A DNA stretch of 64,000 bases from Hemicentrotus pulcherrimus (taxonomy: Eukaryota > Echinodermata > Echinoidea > Camarodonta > Strongylocentrotidae). The DNA is taken from positions 167,396-231,395 of the forward strand of contig BEXV01000324.1 of assembly GCA_003118195.1 (NCBI GenBank). The letters run 5' to 3'. This document shows, piece by piece, positions 12,472 to 24,860 of the stretch. The position numbers were made by a program, and so were the translations under genes. Each line of letters starts with the position of its first letter. Within the stretch, counting starts at the first letter, position 1. The notes under the pieces are model-generated. The model worked only from the letters and a program-made list of their open reading frames with translations. It searched no databases and was not told the origin of the DNA.

Positions 12472-14352
12472 ACTTCGTATTCAATCCTGAGTGGTTAGTA
12501 TGACAACATGTGAGGGGACAAACGTTTGGATATGCCTCTGGTCTGCAGATTGGGCAGCAAGCAGTCATTAGCCCATGGTATACGGTCATCAATTTGCTTT
12601 CCGCTAGCGATTGTTGATGACCAGTAGGGAACCTCAAACCAACAGGCCGAAGAGCGCGATAGATATCACTTATATAAATGATGGAAAAAAATAACCAGCC
12701 TTATCCAAACCAGTCATTCCCTCTCCATCTGTGGTCGGACAAACTAAAACTTGATATCGAATCTACGCAAGTACTTTGACAAGAAGATGTCAGAGCCAAT
12801 GCATTCCGCCATCGAGGTTTGAATAATAAGATTACTCTTTACCTGTCAGCTAGTGTATCGGCTTAGATAACACCTATCCGTTACGAGTTTCCGCCATAAT
12901 GTTTCAACGTAATTTATTCACATGGAGTGAAGCATTCCCCTATTCTAGATTGCCAAGTAAAAGAAACACAAACTATATATTTAGCCCACATTTCTTCGCA
13001 GACGTTCAGAAACATGAGCATGTTTTTTTAATTTAGAAAATGAAAGCAAAATAGCAAAGGGAACATGATATGTGTGTGTTGTGAGCACATTCCGGCCACA
13101 CGCATCCACGGTTGACAGGCATGGCTGTATCTTAATTAATAAACATTCCATGTCACATTAGCAGACCTCCGGCTGTTGCTTCGTGAATCGAATAAACAAG
13201 CGCCTAACATCCCTCATGCCACCCCGGGCATGCAAACATGAATTATGTAATTGACTACATGGACGGATCACATCTATATGTGTTTGCTAATTGAATAGTA
13301 ATGGTATCTTGAATGATAAGCTGAGTGAAATTAGATCACTTCTTTTACTGATGTTTTGTTAATGTACATGTATTTCATTTTTAAAAGGGATAATTTTTTT
13401 TGTAGCTGCTTTTATCTGAGCTAAGAATGTTGTCTACAAATACTTGTTTATAGCATAATTTAGTTGCTCTTGTTTTAAAAGCAATTGTGAGGATTTATCT
13501 AAATGCAAGTTTGAATTAAACTATGAAAAGCCAAATTTATGTCGGATTCCTTTTTTTTTTGCAAAACAGGTGAATATACTAACAAACAGCTTTACAACAT
13601 GTTTTCAAATATCATGGCATAAACTTGACTACATTATGTTAATAACAAGCAGTGTGACATAGTAACAACATATATGATATGTAGATACATGTAGGAGAGA
13701 GTATCGCTATCGAATGGGATTATCATTTCGTTCATAGATTTAACACAATTATTCCATTTTAAACGAATTTCACATCATCTTTCTCCTGCCTCACCGGAAT
13801 GCAATGCAAGCAGATGAAATACTCAATTGTTCCCAGTTGACAAAATATAGACTACCTTACTTTAGACAAGAGATGGCGCCCGTTCACCATTATTCCCAGC
13901 CTGTCATCAATTCACTTTGAGATGTCCATGGTTGGACGTTTAAAGAGTCCCTTTTGCAGCCAACAACAAATTCTGTAGAACTTTGCAGGAAATATGAAAA
14001 TGTCATGTATGTCCTATCTGTGAAATTTAAACGTTAGCAGTGTCCTAATATTCAAATTATGCAAGGAAACCCGTTTAATTGCTAGACTTCACTGTCAGAC
14101 ACTATTGGGTGACTGACTGGCTTTTTTCTTCTGGTAATAACATACATAAAATGAGCTGTGAAGATTATGCGCATTTGTCTACATCAATAACCCACTTCTT
14201 GTAATGGCCAAATCTAAACTGATTGAATATTTGCGCAGCGAAAAACGTATGACCATTCGGTACAATGGTCAGAAAATCAGACTATTGATTATTGGCTCTA
14301 TAGCTCTGAAGTCGATTCGACAACTAAGAGTCGTTATTTTCCCACTTTAAGA
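12472..14352. other. No gene recognised
   Basis: AT-rich, non-repetitive to the eye. No exon with splice sites, RNA gene or transposon end was found. Confidence 0.6.
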
Positions 14353-14398
14353 AATTTTCAAGCCCCCTTTTGAGGGAAGTTCTAAATTAGTATTATTT
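14353..14398. repeat. Local duplicate next to a single-N join
   Basis: This segment (ATTTTCAAGCCCCC through TAAATTAGTATTAT) recurs at 14581-14633 with only homopolymer-length differences. It ends directly before the single N at 14401. It probably represents an unmerged overlapping contig end and not a biological repeat. Confidence 0.75.
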
Positions 14399-14400
14399 TT

Positions 14401-14401
14401 N
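14401..14401. other. Single-N contig join
   Basis: One unresolved base marks a seam between contigs. See the duplicate on its left. Confidence 0.9.
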
Positions 14402-14580
14402 TAGCTTGTTCCAGATCACCTGTGTTAGTTCCATGCCCAGATCAAGGCCAATATTGATTTTAAGGGATTACTGGGCAGCTTAAGAAAAGTATGTTGGAAA
14501 GAGATCTTGATTATATCCGGTTTTACTGTACAAGTCCAATTTACCAGTTCTTTCTAAATTCTGTCATAATGTCCAAAATC

Positions 14581-14633
14581 ATTTTCAAGCCCCCCCCCCT
14601 TTTTTTAGGGAAGTTCTAAATTAGTATTATCTT
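14581..14633. repeat. Second copy of the 14353-14398 segment
   Basis: Same sequence with a longer C-run and T-run. The flanks differ from the first copy. Confidence 0.75.
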
Positions 14634-14767
14634 TCAAATGCAGTTGGAATTTAACTTTTTCATTTTTTTGGCCTGCAAATGGGACATAGTACCTACATCT
14701 ATATAAATTGAACATTATCAAGTAAAATCTAATGAGGATGAAATTTGCTGGAAAAACATCTGTAGAG

Positions 14768-14783
14768 TTTTTTTTTTTTTTTT
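14768..14783. repeat. Poly-T16
   Basis: A run of sixteen T. It could be the reverse-strand tail of a retroposed sequence, but nothing recognisable adjoins it. Confidence 0.85.
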
Positions 14784-16361
14784 AATGGTGTATCAAATTA
14801 TCTACAACAAAAAAGTGTGCCTACTAAAAGTAACTTTAGAGAGTCATTATATTCTAACCCCTACTGGCAACCGTGTTATAAAAATAGCCATAACTATTTA
14901 CAAATTGTTTTTCGAAAAAATCAATATAGCCTCAAAACAGTCGATTGGTGCCTTGACTTTACTTTCTTCCATCGAATAGTTGTTCAGTTAACAAAAAAAC
15001 AATACCCTTTTGGCATTTATCTTTATTACAGTTCTTTTATTGTTTTTTTTTTTTGTAAAAATAAATATAAGACTTGTTATCAAAAGTAAGATGCTGATCG
15101 GCTCAGGTGTCGTTTAAACGCAAGTAATATGTTATTGACCGAGGGTACGAAATCTACCCAAGGAAGCATCGTCTCATAACAAGGTTTTTTGCTCATTACC
15201 TCTCCCCTGTTTTCAATGTTTTTCTCATCATTAAGCAGGGGATTGGTCAAAAAGAGCGCCTGGCGTTTACCACGGGTCTCGTAATTGATTCGTGTTGGTC
15301 GTTAGGCCTAGACTGGTTGCTCATGACAACAAAACGGAAATTGCCCGAGAAATTCAAACATGAGGTGATTACAATTTTTTTTCATAAATAAAGATAAATA
15401 TATTTCTCCATCTGGGATCTATGTTTTCATCATAATACATAACATTTTATTAAATGGTAGGTATTACATTTATTCAGTGTCATGTTAAATCACATACCAT
15501 ATTAATCCCGTACCTGGTTAATAATCATAAACAGTATTTTGTTTAAATGATAATGATACTAAAATAAAAGCATTGATAACGTTTGGGCCTGTGTTAGAAC
15601 AATATAATTGGTATATAAATTTTAAAAAATCTACTCCTTATGCAAAACAAAATAAACAGATAACTAAAAATACGCGAAGCATTTCAATCATTATGAACAA
15701 GTGTTATAATAAGCATTCGAGCAGAATGTTTCCTTGCGTATAAACAGATTCGAGGTGACTGTATAATCGTCTTCAAAAAGGCATTCGAATCTTGAAGTAA
15801 AAAGTATGTAGATATAGCCCGAGCTTTTCATGATTCAATTGTGTTACGTCGATGCAAGTTTCAGCATTTTACTCTCCATTTACAACTCTATAAGGATGAA
15901 GAAACGATGTGACATTTACGGTAGCCTATATTAAAAATATCTAAACATCGATCGGAAACAAATCAAAAGTTTTAAAAAGCACCTTTAGAAATGATACCCG
16001 AGCCAAAAAAATGACATGACGTTCGAGCTACAAAGGCAAAGAAAGGCTAAACGGATCAAATTTTCATAAAAATGCAAATTTCTTCAATCATCAAAAGCCT
16101 AATGGAAAGAAGGAGGGGATTTAAAAGACAAGGTACAGCTTTCTTGCATTGTTAAGGAAAGGAATTATAAGAGAAAATAGTGGCAACATGATTATCATAA
16201 TGAACAAAGAGGATTTAGTTTGTGAAAACCGCTCACATCGAAACAAAAATTATGCCATTTTCTGCAAATTATTCTACCCCCGTAATGACATTTTAATGAC
16301 GAGCTGAAAAAAAAAAACTGTCACGTTTCCTGTGATTCTCCTTGCAGTTTTTTCCTTTCCG
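14784..16361. other. No gene recognised
   Basis: Two overlapping plus frames (64 and 90 codons near 14.8-15.1 kb) are rich in Tyr, Phe, Lys and Ile, as expected from AT-rich noise. Nothing else is seen. Confidence 0.6.
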
Positions 16362-16382
16362 CTCTCTCTCTCTCTCTCTCTT
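16362..16382. repeat. (CT)n microsatellite
   Basis: A short pure CT tract. Confidence 0.9.
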
Positions 16383-16644
16383 CCTACCTTTCCCTTTTCC
16401 TTTTATCTTTTATTGTTTCAGGATTCAATACAGCTATATTGTATATGATATCATATTCGAACCTCCCACCTTTCAATCTGCATCCAATCATATAATATTT
16501 ATGTTGTAAATCACATTTTAAAAAAAAAACACTTTTGCACTCGACCAGGTTGAAGGCCTTATTGAGCTATGTTTTAAAGGTATTTACACCCAATGGTTAA
16601 ACAGAGGAAAATATCGTTATTTATAGTAACTTGAATGGTTTTAT

Positions 16645-16674
16645 AAGGGAGTCCTTCTGAACTTCTGTTACTCT
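16645..16674. repeat. 30-bp segment repeated at 20094-20123
   Basis: Thirty bases beginning AAGGGAGTCCTTCTGAACTT recur identically 3.4 kb downstream, immediately before a single-N join. Here the sequence continues normally on both sides, so this is the better-supported location. Confidence 0.85.
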
Positions 16675-16981
16675 CGCGTTGAGAGTATTTGCATCCCGAG
16701 TAAAGACATACAATGTACAACAAAATACAAAAGGATGAAGAAGTTTCAAGGAAAAGTGGTATCACACTTGGCCTGTACAATCTACAATTATAAGTCTTAA
16801 CACGCTTGGAAACGTCTCTAGAAGATTTTTTTCTTTGTTTATAAAATATGTGTAAACATGATACATAAAGAAAGCAGCAAATTTCTGACATTAATTTAAA
16901 CTCTAAAGAAATGATATATCTGAATTCACTGCATTCCATGGCTCAATCTTACCTCGGAGGTAGGATTTGATCCTATCCATG

Positions 16982-17010
16982 ATAATAATAATAATAATAA
17001 TAATAATAAT
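16982..17010. repeat. (AAT)n microsatellite
   Basis: Nine to ten AAT units without interruption. Such tracts often terminate SINEs in marine invertebrates, but I see no SINE body to its left. Confidence 0.95.
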
Positions 17011-19158
17011 CTAATAGTCCACTCAAGGCGGATTTACTTACAAATGTTGTTTGATCGTGTGTTATTGTGCGATTTGTTTGACTGGAAAGATAACGTTATA
17101 ATAGGAAACGAGGCGAACTTTTGGGGGTCATCAACAGCTGTTAAAAAAAGGCGAAATGATACCTTGTATACCGGAGCAACAGGCCAATACGGCTGGATCC
17201 ATTGCTATTTCCCATATTATGTGGATGATTACCATCATACTAAACAAAACAAAACAAAATTAAACAAACAAAGAACACGGCTTGCCATTAAGTAAAAGAA
17301 CAATACATAACGACAAGATTATTTTATGGTTCATTGAAACAAATGGAGTAAAGCAAGGTGGATTTTTTTTTTTTTTTTAAGTTCAAGGGAGACGCTACCT
17401 TTTGGAAGCAAAGCTCAGTGTTTTACCAGACTCTAAAGTGTTATAGCGCCATCTCTCAACGAATATAATCATAACTCAATATCTCATAGGGCACACGTCT
17501 GTAAATTATTTATCATCCCATGCTTTAGACAGACTAGTTTACGTTTACTGCATATAATAACGCTGACATCCATAACTTACACATCGTGCACAGAAGAGAA
17601 GAAAAAAATAATCTAGGAATACATTTATGTAGACAACCACACGGATTTAATTTCAACCTCATACTAATTTCAGTCTATTCTTGTAGCTGTGATCTCAACT
17701 TTCTTCTTCATTACTACAACTAAACATCAACGAGTGCAAGAAATCGTTGTCTAACTCATGTTAAACGTATTGCGAATCATATTGATACTGTACTTAATAC
17801 AAAGATTCAATATACGATTTGATCTTTGAAGTTTGATATTATTATCATCTGAGTGCTACGATGTGAAAAATTGAACTGAATGAAGTTATGGACAGCCATT
17901 ATAGTCTGTATGTGGCTGCTAAGTGATAAATTATCATGTCTATGAAGACATCAAAGCGGCAGAAAATATGAATTGCACAGCGCCATCTGTCGGTCAAATT
18001 TCATGTTATAAAAAAATCGCATCTTCTTTCGACCACTTTTCCCCGCACCGATCAGTGCTTGTCAAGGGTATGCAGGTTATAAAAAATTAGATTCTGTTCG
18101 GTTTTCCTTATCTTGCATTACAGCTAAAAGGGAGCTGGCAGAATTATTATGTTAGGTTTCCATCGAGAAGCTGTTATTTATAATCAAAAATTGTTCAATA
18201 TTCAAACAGAGAGTGTGTATCTTTAAAATGGAAAGGCGAACTAACTGCCGCCAATTAAATAAAAAGTAAATAAATCTAATTAATGCGCTTAAAAAAAATA
18301 TTACGGTTGAAAAATTTAAATAACACAAATAAATAGCAAATTCAGGACATCTGATTCTGATTGGTTAGAGAAACAAAAACAAGTAACGCTAAATGTTGGA
18401 GTTGTGTTTAATCATCAAAACGTTGCGTGCCAGTGGCCAAAGCCTATTGTACTGATGATCCAGGGCGGGGTGATACATTTTCAAGCTTTACCCACTACAT
18501 TACACATTCTAGAAGTTCATATCTCAGTAAGATCATCAAGAGTTTAACGACTAACATTTTGTTTTTTGTTTGCTTTAAAATGTAAGATACAATTGAGAAA
18601 TTTCAACAATGTGCTGAATTTGAATTTGTGTTCAAATGTTTCAATCATTTCTACAGATCGTTTCTACAGATCTTCTCTTACAAAACCGCCTAAACTAATT
18701 GGTGAGCCTTCAAACCGTTTACCTCAAGGATTTGGCCCAAATGGTTGCATCACAGTATAGGAAGTGGTGGTCATGCTCCGCCAGCGTTACACTTGCATGT
18801 ATTACATGCTTTGGTTACTGTGTGCTTAATGTTGTATTATGCAGCGTGGGAGCGTTGCGGAGTATACAAGCATGACGTTCTCTTTCACTTTTAACATTCA
18901 TCACCTTATAATCGCTTTCTCTTCTTTCATGCACCATTTATTTGTGTGAAAGTCGGACATGGATTCAGGAGAGGTATAACTTGCGGTCAGATATACATTG
19001 CTTGTTGTTGGTAGCTGGGGGGGGGGCTATTGGTACCATCACCACTTTGTTTGAAAGGACTCCAAGAAAACAGTTGCTTCAAAGTTGTTTTTGTTTGTCA
19101 TATCTGTCTGCGGATGCATCGACGACCCCCTTTCCTTCGCCATGTTCACTTTTCTTAA
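17011..19158. other. No gene recognised
   Basis: Scattered AGCGCCATCT motifs (near 17446 and 17983) recall MITE interiors, but no paired termini were found. An 83-codon frame at 17044-17295 is unrecognised. Confidence 0.55.
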
Positions 19159-19198
19159 CTCTCTCTCCATCTCTCTCTCTCTCTCTTCCTCTCTCTAC

Positions 19199-19230
<32 letters not shown>

Positions 19231-19241
19231 GTCTCTCTCTC

Positions 19242-19289
<48 letters not shown>

Positions 19290-19290
19290 C
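19159..19290. repeat. Long (CT)n microsatellite
   Basis: CT blocks with occasional CTAT and CTGT variants ending in poly-T. Two plus frames through it are Ser/Leu low complexity. Confidence 0.95.
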
Positions 19291-19884
19291 TTCTACCTGA
19301 AAATTAATTATTATAGTCTAGGGAGCCTTTATTTAAGTACTCTCTATTATACACATTCCATTCATTCTTTTTCCGGCTCATGGAGTAATGATTTTCTGAA
19401 TTTTTCATATGTTATGATTTGTAATCGGTACCTACTGTATGATCACCTGTCTCTCCAAGCTTCGGTATCTTTTGTTAAGTCTTTCGAACGAACTCTAAAC
19501 AAGCAAAAGATTCTATGATATTTGCAGATATATGCCTCATCAATGAGTGCACTAAGCTTGGCACGACATTAATTTACCCAATATCAAGGCTCGTTATTAA
19601 TTCCCGACGAAAATGAAGACTTTATGAACATTTTAACAAGGATATTTAGAGATTACTTCGAACACAAAAGACAACAAACAGAAATATGACTTAAGTAATA
19701 AAATGTCACGAAAACGAAAAGAAAAAAACAAACAAACATAGTATACATCCTTTAGAGAATGAAAATAAAAGAAACGATGAGATTTTGCATTAAGAGACAG
19801 GATAGTATCGCCCAAACATAATAAATCTCGTTTAATGCTAAGGAACACGTGCCTCCTCACGTATACCTCTTCCCCACTCGCACA

Positions 19885-20093
19885 TCCCTTTCTCCTCTCT
19901 GTCTCTCTGTGTCCCTATCTCTATTTTCTTCCTCTCTTTCTCCATCTTTCCTTTCCGCTTCGGTCTTTTTTTTTCTCTCTCTCTCTCTCTCTATCCTTCT
20001 CACAGTCTATACATCTAACACTATATTTCTGTTTCAATATGTATTCTCTGCCTCTCTCTCCCCCTCTCTTTCTCTCTTTCTCTCCCCCCCCCC
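19885..20093. repeat. CT-rich low-complexity region
   Basis: Degenerate pyrimidine-rich sequence ending in a ten-C run directly before the duplicated 30-mer. Confidence 0.9.
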
Positions 20094-20124
20094 AAGGGAG
20101 TCCTTCTGAACTTCTGTTACTCTN
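20094..20124. other. Duplicated 30-mer and single-N join
   Basis: Exact copy of 16645-16674 followed by a single N at 20124. The position between a C-run and an N suggests a misplaced contig end and not a mobile repeat. Confidence 0.75.
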
Positions 20125-20969
20125 AATTATCAACTGCTCGTTCTCCTTGAAGGCCTATTAACGTCATAATTATTCCCGCCCCTATCATTTACTCCTCTCA
20201 ATAACATCATTACGCTATTTGTGCTTCTAACAATATCGTCAACCTTTCTTCATCCAAACACGATTTGATTAAAATGATCCTATGCTTGACTGATTCTTTA
20301 CATTTCGATACTACATGTATCACATTGTACCCCGTTCTATACATGAAAATACCATTCATATTAAAATTATCACCCTACGAATGAAAGGGGCACCATATAG
20401 GATCATGCTTTGTACTGCACTCGAGTTCGAATGATAAAATCCTGCTTTATTCTCGATATCATCCGACTGAGACCAAACAAACCCTTTAATGACAGATGTT
20501 CACTGTTTTATTATTTGTCATTTAGCACTTACATAGCGCAATGTATGATGTGAAACAAATCATCATCTCGGAGATAAAAAGAAATCAGGGATTTGCAACC
20601 CATCCCAGGAATTCTGGATATGAAATAAGTTTCTCTCTTCCTTCACCTTCGTCTTCCAGTGACCTACAAACATTCTCTTATTCACTTCTATCACGAAATG
20701 CTGCTCTCCGATTGACGGTCTTAGTCCCTAGCTTACCATGCGTCATGCTCTTTTTTCATTTACATTTCGAGATATATCCAGAGGATTAATTCAATCAGGA
20801 GCCGCACAAAATACGTGACGTTTTCGAGCTGCATAATTATGTGTAAATTGTGATGTCGACCTCCGGATATAGAGCCAAGCGTGTCTCTATATCGGTGTTC
20901 AAACAAACACATTAAGAATATTGCATTTTTGAGATGATCTGTGTCTAAACGCGTTATATCTTATCTGTT

Positions 20970-21004
<35 letters not shown>

Positions 21005-21737
21005 GCATGTTCACCATGCATTTCATTGTCCGAACTATCATGATTGTGAAGACGTATACTGCATACTGTTACAGGTCGGTCAGAATAATGACGAATCTTT
21101 ATACAAAGGGATGCAAAATTAAGGCGGGAAACTCACATTTACTCCTTATCACAGTCTTTCCATCTAGATATACAAAGTACAGGATGTTATGCTTTCTTTT
21201 CGAACCGTTCGTCATCTTTCTTCGCGTTTGCCTAGATTGGAGCCCCTTGTATATAAGAATCCAAGATACCCCTTTCAAGGTTTATTTGATTATCTAACCA
21301 AAATCTTGTGGCTGTTGAGAAAATGTGTTTAAAGTTCTATTTATACAGCTATCCCTGACTGCAGAGCTTTTCTATTACTGTATTTTCATGAACCTGTTGA
21401 TGGTATCATGCTGTTCTTTTTCTTATCTCTTTCTTGGTCTTCATTTTGCTGGTTTTATTTTGTGCTCTTTTTGCAAGTTATGAATTTCTTCAAACTATCG
21501 CGAGTACGCATCGATAACAATTGACGAAGTTATCTCTCCCAGTCCTGTAAGCTTTAAGTAACAAAATAGTGTAACTACATGATGGCAGACTAATCGATTA
21601 CCAAATAAACATAGGTTTTCCGAGAGAGAATGATAATTGCAAATCTGGTTTAGTTCTTAATGATCTGCCAGGGTTAAAAAAGTACAGGCGCCAAACTAAA
21701 TCCTGCGCATTCATTCTTGGCGATGATATGGCTAGAA
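20125..21737. other. No gene recognised; one CT tract
   Basis: A pure (CT)n run lies at 20972-21002. The sequence around 20505-20543 (minus strand AGCGC...AAATAATAA) vaguely resembles a SINE tail, but no body follows. A 118-codon plus frame at 20941-21297 starts inside the CT tract and is unrecognised. Confidence 0.55.
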
Positions 21738-21996
21738 TTTTTTTCCCCAATGTCTGTCATTGAGTACCTATGAATTATGGATTACGACCAGAACAAACTT
21801 AATTATTAAATAAATTAATTTTAAAAAGCTATAGAATGATAATATCAAAGCAGTCTTTTTTTTATTTAGGGTGCTTATTATGTCAAGTTTTTCCTCCTAG
21901 TGTCTGCCATTGAATGTTAATGAACTATGGATGTAGATATGACCAGGACAAATTGATTGATTTTAATAGAAAATCATAGAATGATAATAAGCAGTC
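21738..21996 (+). repeat. Diverged tandem duplication, period about 150 bp
   Basis: Unit 1 (21738-21857) and unit 2 (21887-21996) share an ordered series of blocks: a T-run with CC, TGTCTGYCATTGA, TGAAYTATGGAT, GACCAGRACAAA, ATAGAATGATAATA and GCAGTC. Indels and substitutions between them show that the duplication is old. No coding potential. Confidence 0.75.
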
Positions 21997-23502
21997 AGAT
22001 ATTTATATTAATATATATCGCGGTCTTAAGTACAGAATTTCTAAATTTCTTCAACATTTAAGTAAGGAAATGACTACAGCATTCACATTTTATATCAAAT
22101 CTTAAGTAGAAATACTCTTATCAAACCTTAATGAATTCAGTTTTTTGTACTCTAAAGCTTTTCAAAGCCTTTCTTAAGTCGCTAGTTTTTATATTCATGA
22201 GCGGGTTTATCGCAGTAAATCTTAGAATAAAGCTTTGTAGCGCGATATAAATCTAAGGAATAATAACTATTCTTTGCTTTGTCCAACAACAAAAAAACCC
22301 TACAGTCCGCACATCAACAAACAGAGAATATTACAAATGTGGGAAGTTCATAAGTTATGTTATGTTATGCGGGATCCCAATTTATGATTATGATGATATA
22401 CTCATACAATTCGGAAGCCCTTTCCTTTCTAAAAATTCGATGGGTACGTTCGATTTTTTTCCTAGGCACGTTCCTCTAAATTCCCCGCCGAATCATCACA
22501 ATTATATCCCCATAAATCCACAAAGTGCTCTTAGGAATCCGGAAAGCTAATTGCGGCTGAATTCTTTCTTGTCAACATTTTGACGGACGGGCTTATCCTG
22601 GCTCTGTCGCTCTATTCTCCACGAATTGGAGTCATTTTACACGGATATATGAACTCAATCCTTTTCCGCCGCCTCATGAAGGACATTCAAAAATAAAATC
22701 GTTTTTGTGACTCACTCAGTCATTTCTTTAAGGCTTACAATCATATACGTTAAACAAAAACAAAAAAAAATCGAACGAACTTTCATTTTTGTTTAAATCC
22801 AGTAATGAGAGGATATGTACTTTGAGTTCACGATTGCTTGAAGAGAATTAAAAATGTGAACAGAAGAAATGAAGCGAAAAAAATATGTTTGTAAACTATG
22901 TTGACTCTGTAAAATAAACTTTCAAGGACCATCGCATCGGTCATGGAATATTAACAGCTGTTCCGTAGCAATTTCAACCTGTCTCACATGACTTGAGAAT
23001 GAAAGTTAAATTGCTCTCAATATTTTTTAAATGAGTGACTCTACGATCGTGACCAAGACAGTGTTCTATGTTCGAATGCACAACTTATCATCTTCAGTCA
23101 GTTTCTAAATAGCCACCTAATTCGACATGTCAAGGAAAAAAAATAGCCTTGGCTATTCAATAATTCATGTTCGCAGTAAACTTTATGATCTTGATTTTTA
23201 TGATCTTGATCTCGAGACAAAGTGTCATGTAAAAGCGGTTCACCGGTTTGTATTTCGATGAATTTACAACTGTCTATTTTGATTTATGGTGGCCTATATT
23301 TTTTTTTCCGCCGCTCAGTCGTTTTGTTAAAAACATTTGTGTGTATCAGTTCTGTTTTTGAGGGAATGTTACTCTCTGCTATGGATACAATATTTATATA
23401 TTATATTCATCGAGTGAATCAGTAGAAGGGAATGATCAGGAAACCTCAATTTAGGAAAATAACTTTAATTGGCACGGAGTTTTGTGCTGATATTTGTTGT
23501 TG
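21997..23502. other. No gene recognised
   Basis: AT-rich with a somewhat more GC-balanced patch near 22430-22690. No splice-flanked open frame stands out. Confidence 0.55.
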
Positions 23503-23871
23503 TTAAAGATGAAGTTGAGTTCTTGTCATTCGATTGCATTGTGAAAGAAACGGTGTGGAATCGACAAGAAAAGGTTGATCATCTAGCATATAAGAATTTG
23601 TGTGTATTGAAAGGTTCTGGAATCATCAAAATGATAAGAAATTTGGTAAAGTTACAAACACTGTACACAGAAAGATGTATATGGGACTACACGAACACGT
23701 GGCGAAAAAACCTCCCCCCCCCGAGTTTTACGATAAACATGACATATTTAGATTATGAAGGCATTTGAAGAGCCATGCTTTTCAGGGAACATGTCTTATC
23801 TGATGTTCTTCCACATTTGCATAATAAGAATGAATGAAAAACCTCTGCCCAGAACTCAACCTTCTCTTTAA
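23503..23871 (+). mobile_element. TTAA-flanked MITE, family A, copy 2
   Basis: A 369-bp copy with TTAA at both ends. It begins TTAAAGATGAAGTTGAGTTC and ends with the matching inverted end CCAGAACTCAACC...CTCTTTAA. The left ~200 bp align closely with copies 1 and 3, apart from an 11-bp deletion near 23645 between short TTGG repeats. The right half is different sequence. The overlapping 99-codon frame at 23469-23768 is a read-through of the repeat; the same peptide LYTERCIWD appears in copy 1 for that reason. Confidence 0.8.
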
Positions 23872-24472
23872 ACACGTCAAAAGATAGAATAGGTATAGAG
23901 ATATTCAAAACAATGATACAATGCCAAAAAACCTGGAATCCATAAAACCTTATCCAACGTATATCTCATAGCTAGCGATATTTGTAATGTAATCTTCAAC
24001 CAATTAGCATAATTTTACATTACTGATTTGCATTTTTTTGTAAATGCAATAGTGCTTCAGATAATACGTCTCCTATCTTTGTATTACATTTGATGATCAA
24101 AGTGACCATTGAAGTATTATGTTAGTTAATAGTGTTACATTATAAGAACATGACACATTGTCCATGGTATAATAATAATGAGTGATGATGTGCAACGAGA
24201 AACAATTTTTTTTTTTTTTTTGCAACCCATCGTTTTGGCATCATTCGTGTCATTTCCTTGAGCTTGCCCCGCAAGTATTATGCGTCTATGTGATATTTAG
24301 GTAATTTCTTGCCTGGGGTGATATTCTTCATGTTTGTTTATTCAAATAATCCTCGAAAAAGTAAAGAGTTGCTTAGAACAATCATACTGCTGTGTAGTCA
24401 TTACAAGAAATCAGATTATACGGTTACACCGTTTTGTTCCCACACCATGTCTCTTTTCTTATAGTCTTTTAA

Positions 24473-24660
24473 ATGTCATCTTTTTTGCACTGAATATCAT
24501 ATTCTATCTACTATAAAGCACAACATAAAGCACAACATTCTTCTTTATTAAAAAACAATTTTAATTGCGAGCCTTCTTTCGCTTGTATTGTTTACTTAAA
24601 GACAAGTCTTTTAAGTGTCTGTTTTGCATTGAATATCGCATTACATCTCCTACAAAGCAT
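24473..24660 (+). repeat. Diverged local duplication, period about 132 bp
   Basis: The block AGTCTTTTAARTGTC, GCAYTGAATATC and CTAYAAAGCA occurs at 24473-24521 and again at 24605-24660. The sequence between is partly similar. This is an old tandem event without coding potential. Confidence 0.65.
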
Positions 24661-24784
24661 CAATCTTTGTGAAGAATTAATTATTTTGTAAGTCCTTGAG
24701 CGCATACAAACATTCAAAGCTTAAAACAAAAGTTGTGTTTAGAAGAAAGATCCATCAGTTTCTAATTTCATTTTCCATTTCCAG

Positions 24785-24860
24785 TGCGAACTAAAAGCCT
24801 TCAAAAGTGGGCTTCATGCATCGGTCGCACCATTACGCTGGAGGGCGTGCTATATCGAGG
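24785..24860 (+). CDS. Possible 76-base internal exon, product unknown
   Basis: A pyrimidine-rich acceptor (TTTCATTTTCCATTTCCAG, ending 24784) and a donor GG|GTAAGAAG (GT at 24861) enclose 76 bases. Reading from the first base gives an open frame starting CELKAFKSGLHA and ending CYIE plus one spare base. A second frame is also open. The phase would be compatible with the candidate exon at 43762, but 19 kb separates them. Segments like this arise by chance in 64 kb, so confidence is low. No family is recognised. Confidence 0.2.

Noticed and set aside
11962..12637. Several 150-200 codon frames around 12.1-12.5 kb
   Set aside because: They consist of the N gap plus poly-G/poly-C read as Gly and Pro.
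23469..23768. 99-codon frame sharing LYTERCIWD with a minus frame at 6062-6274
   Set aside because: The shared peptide results from the MITE repeat itself; copy 3 does not keep the frame.
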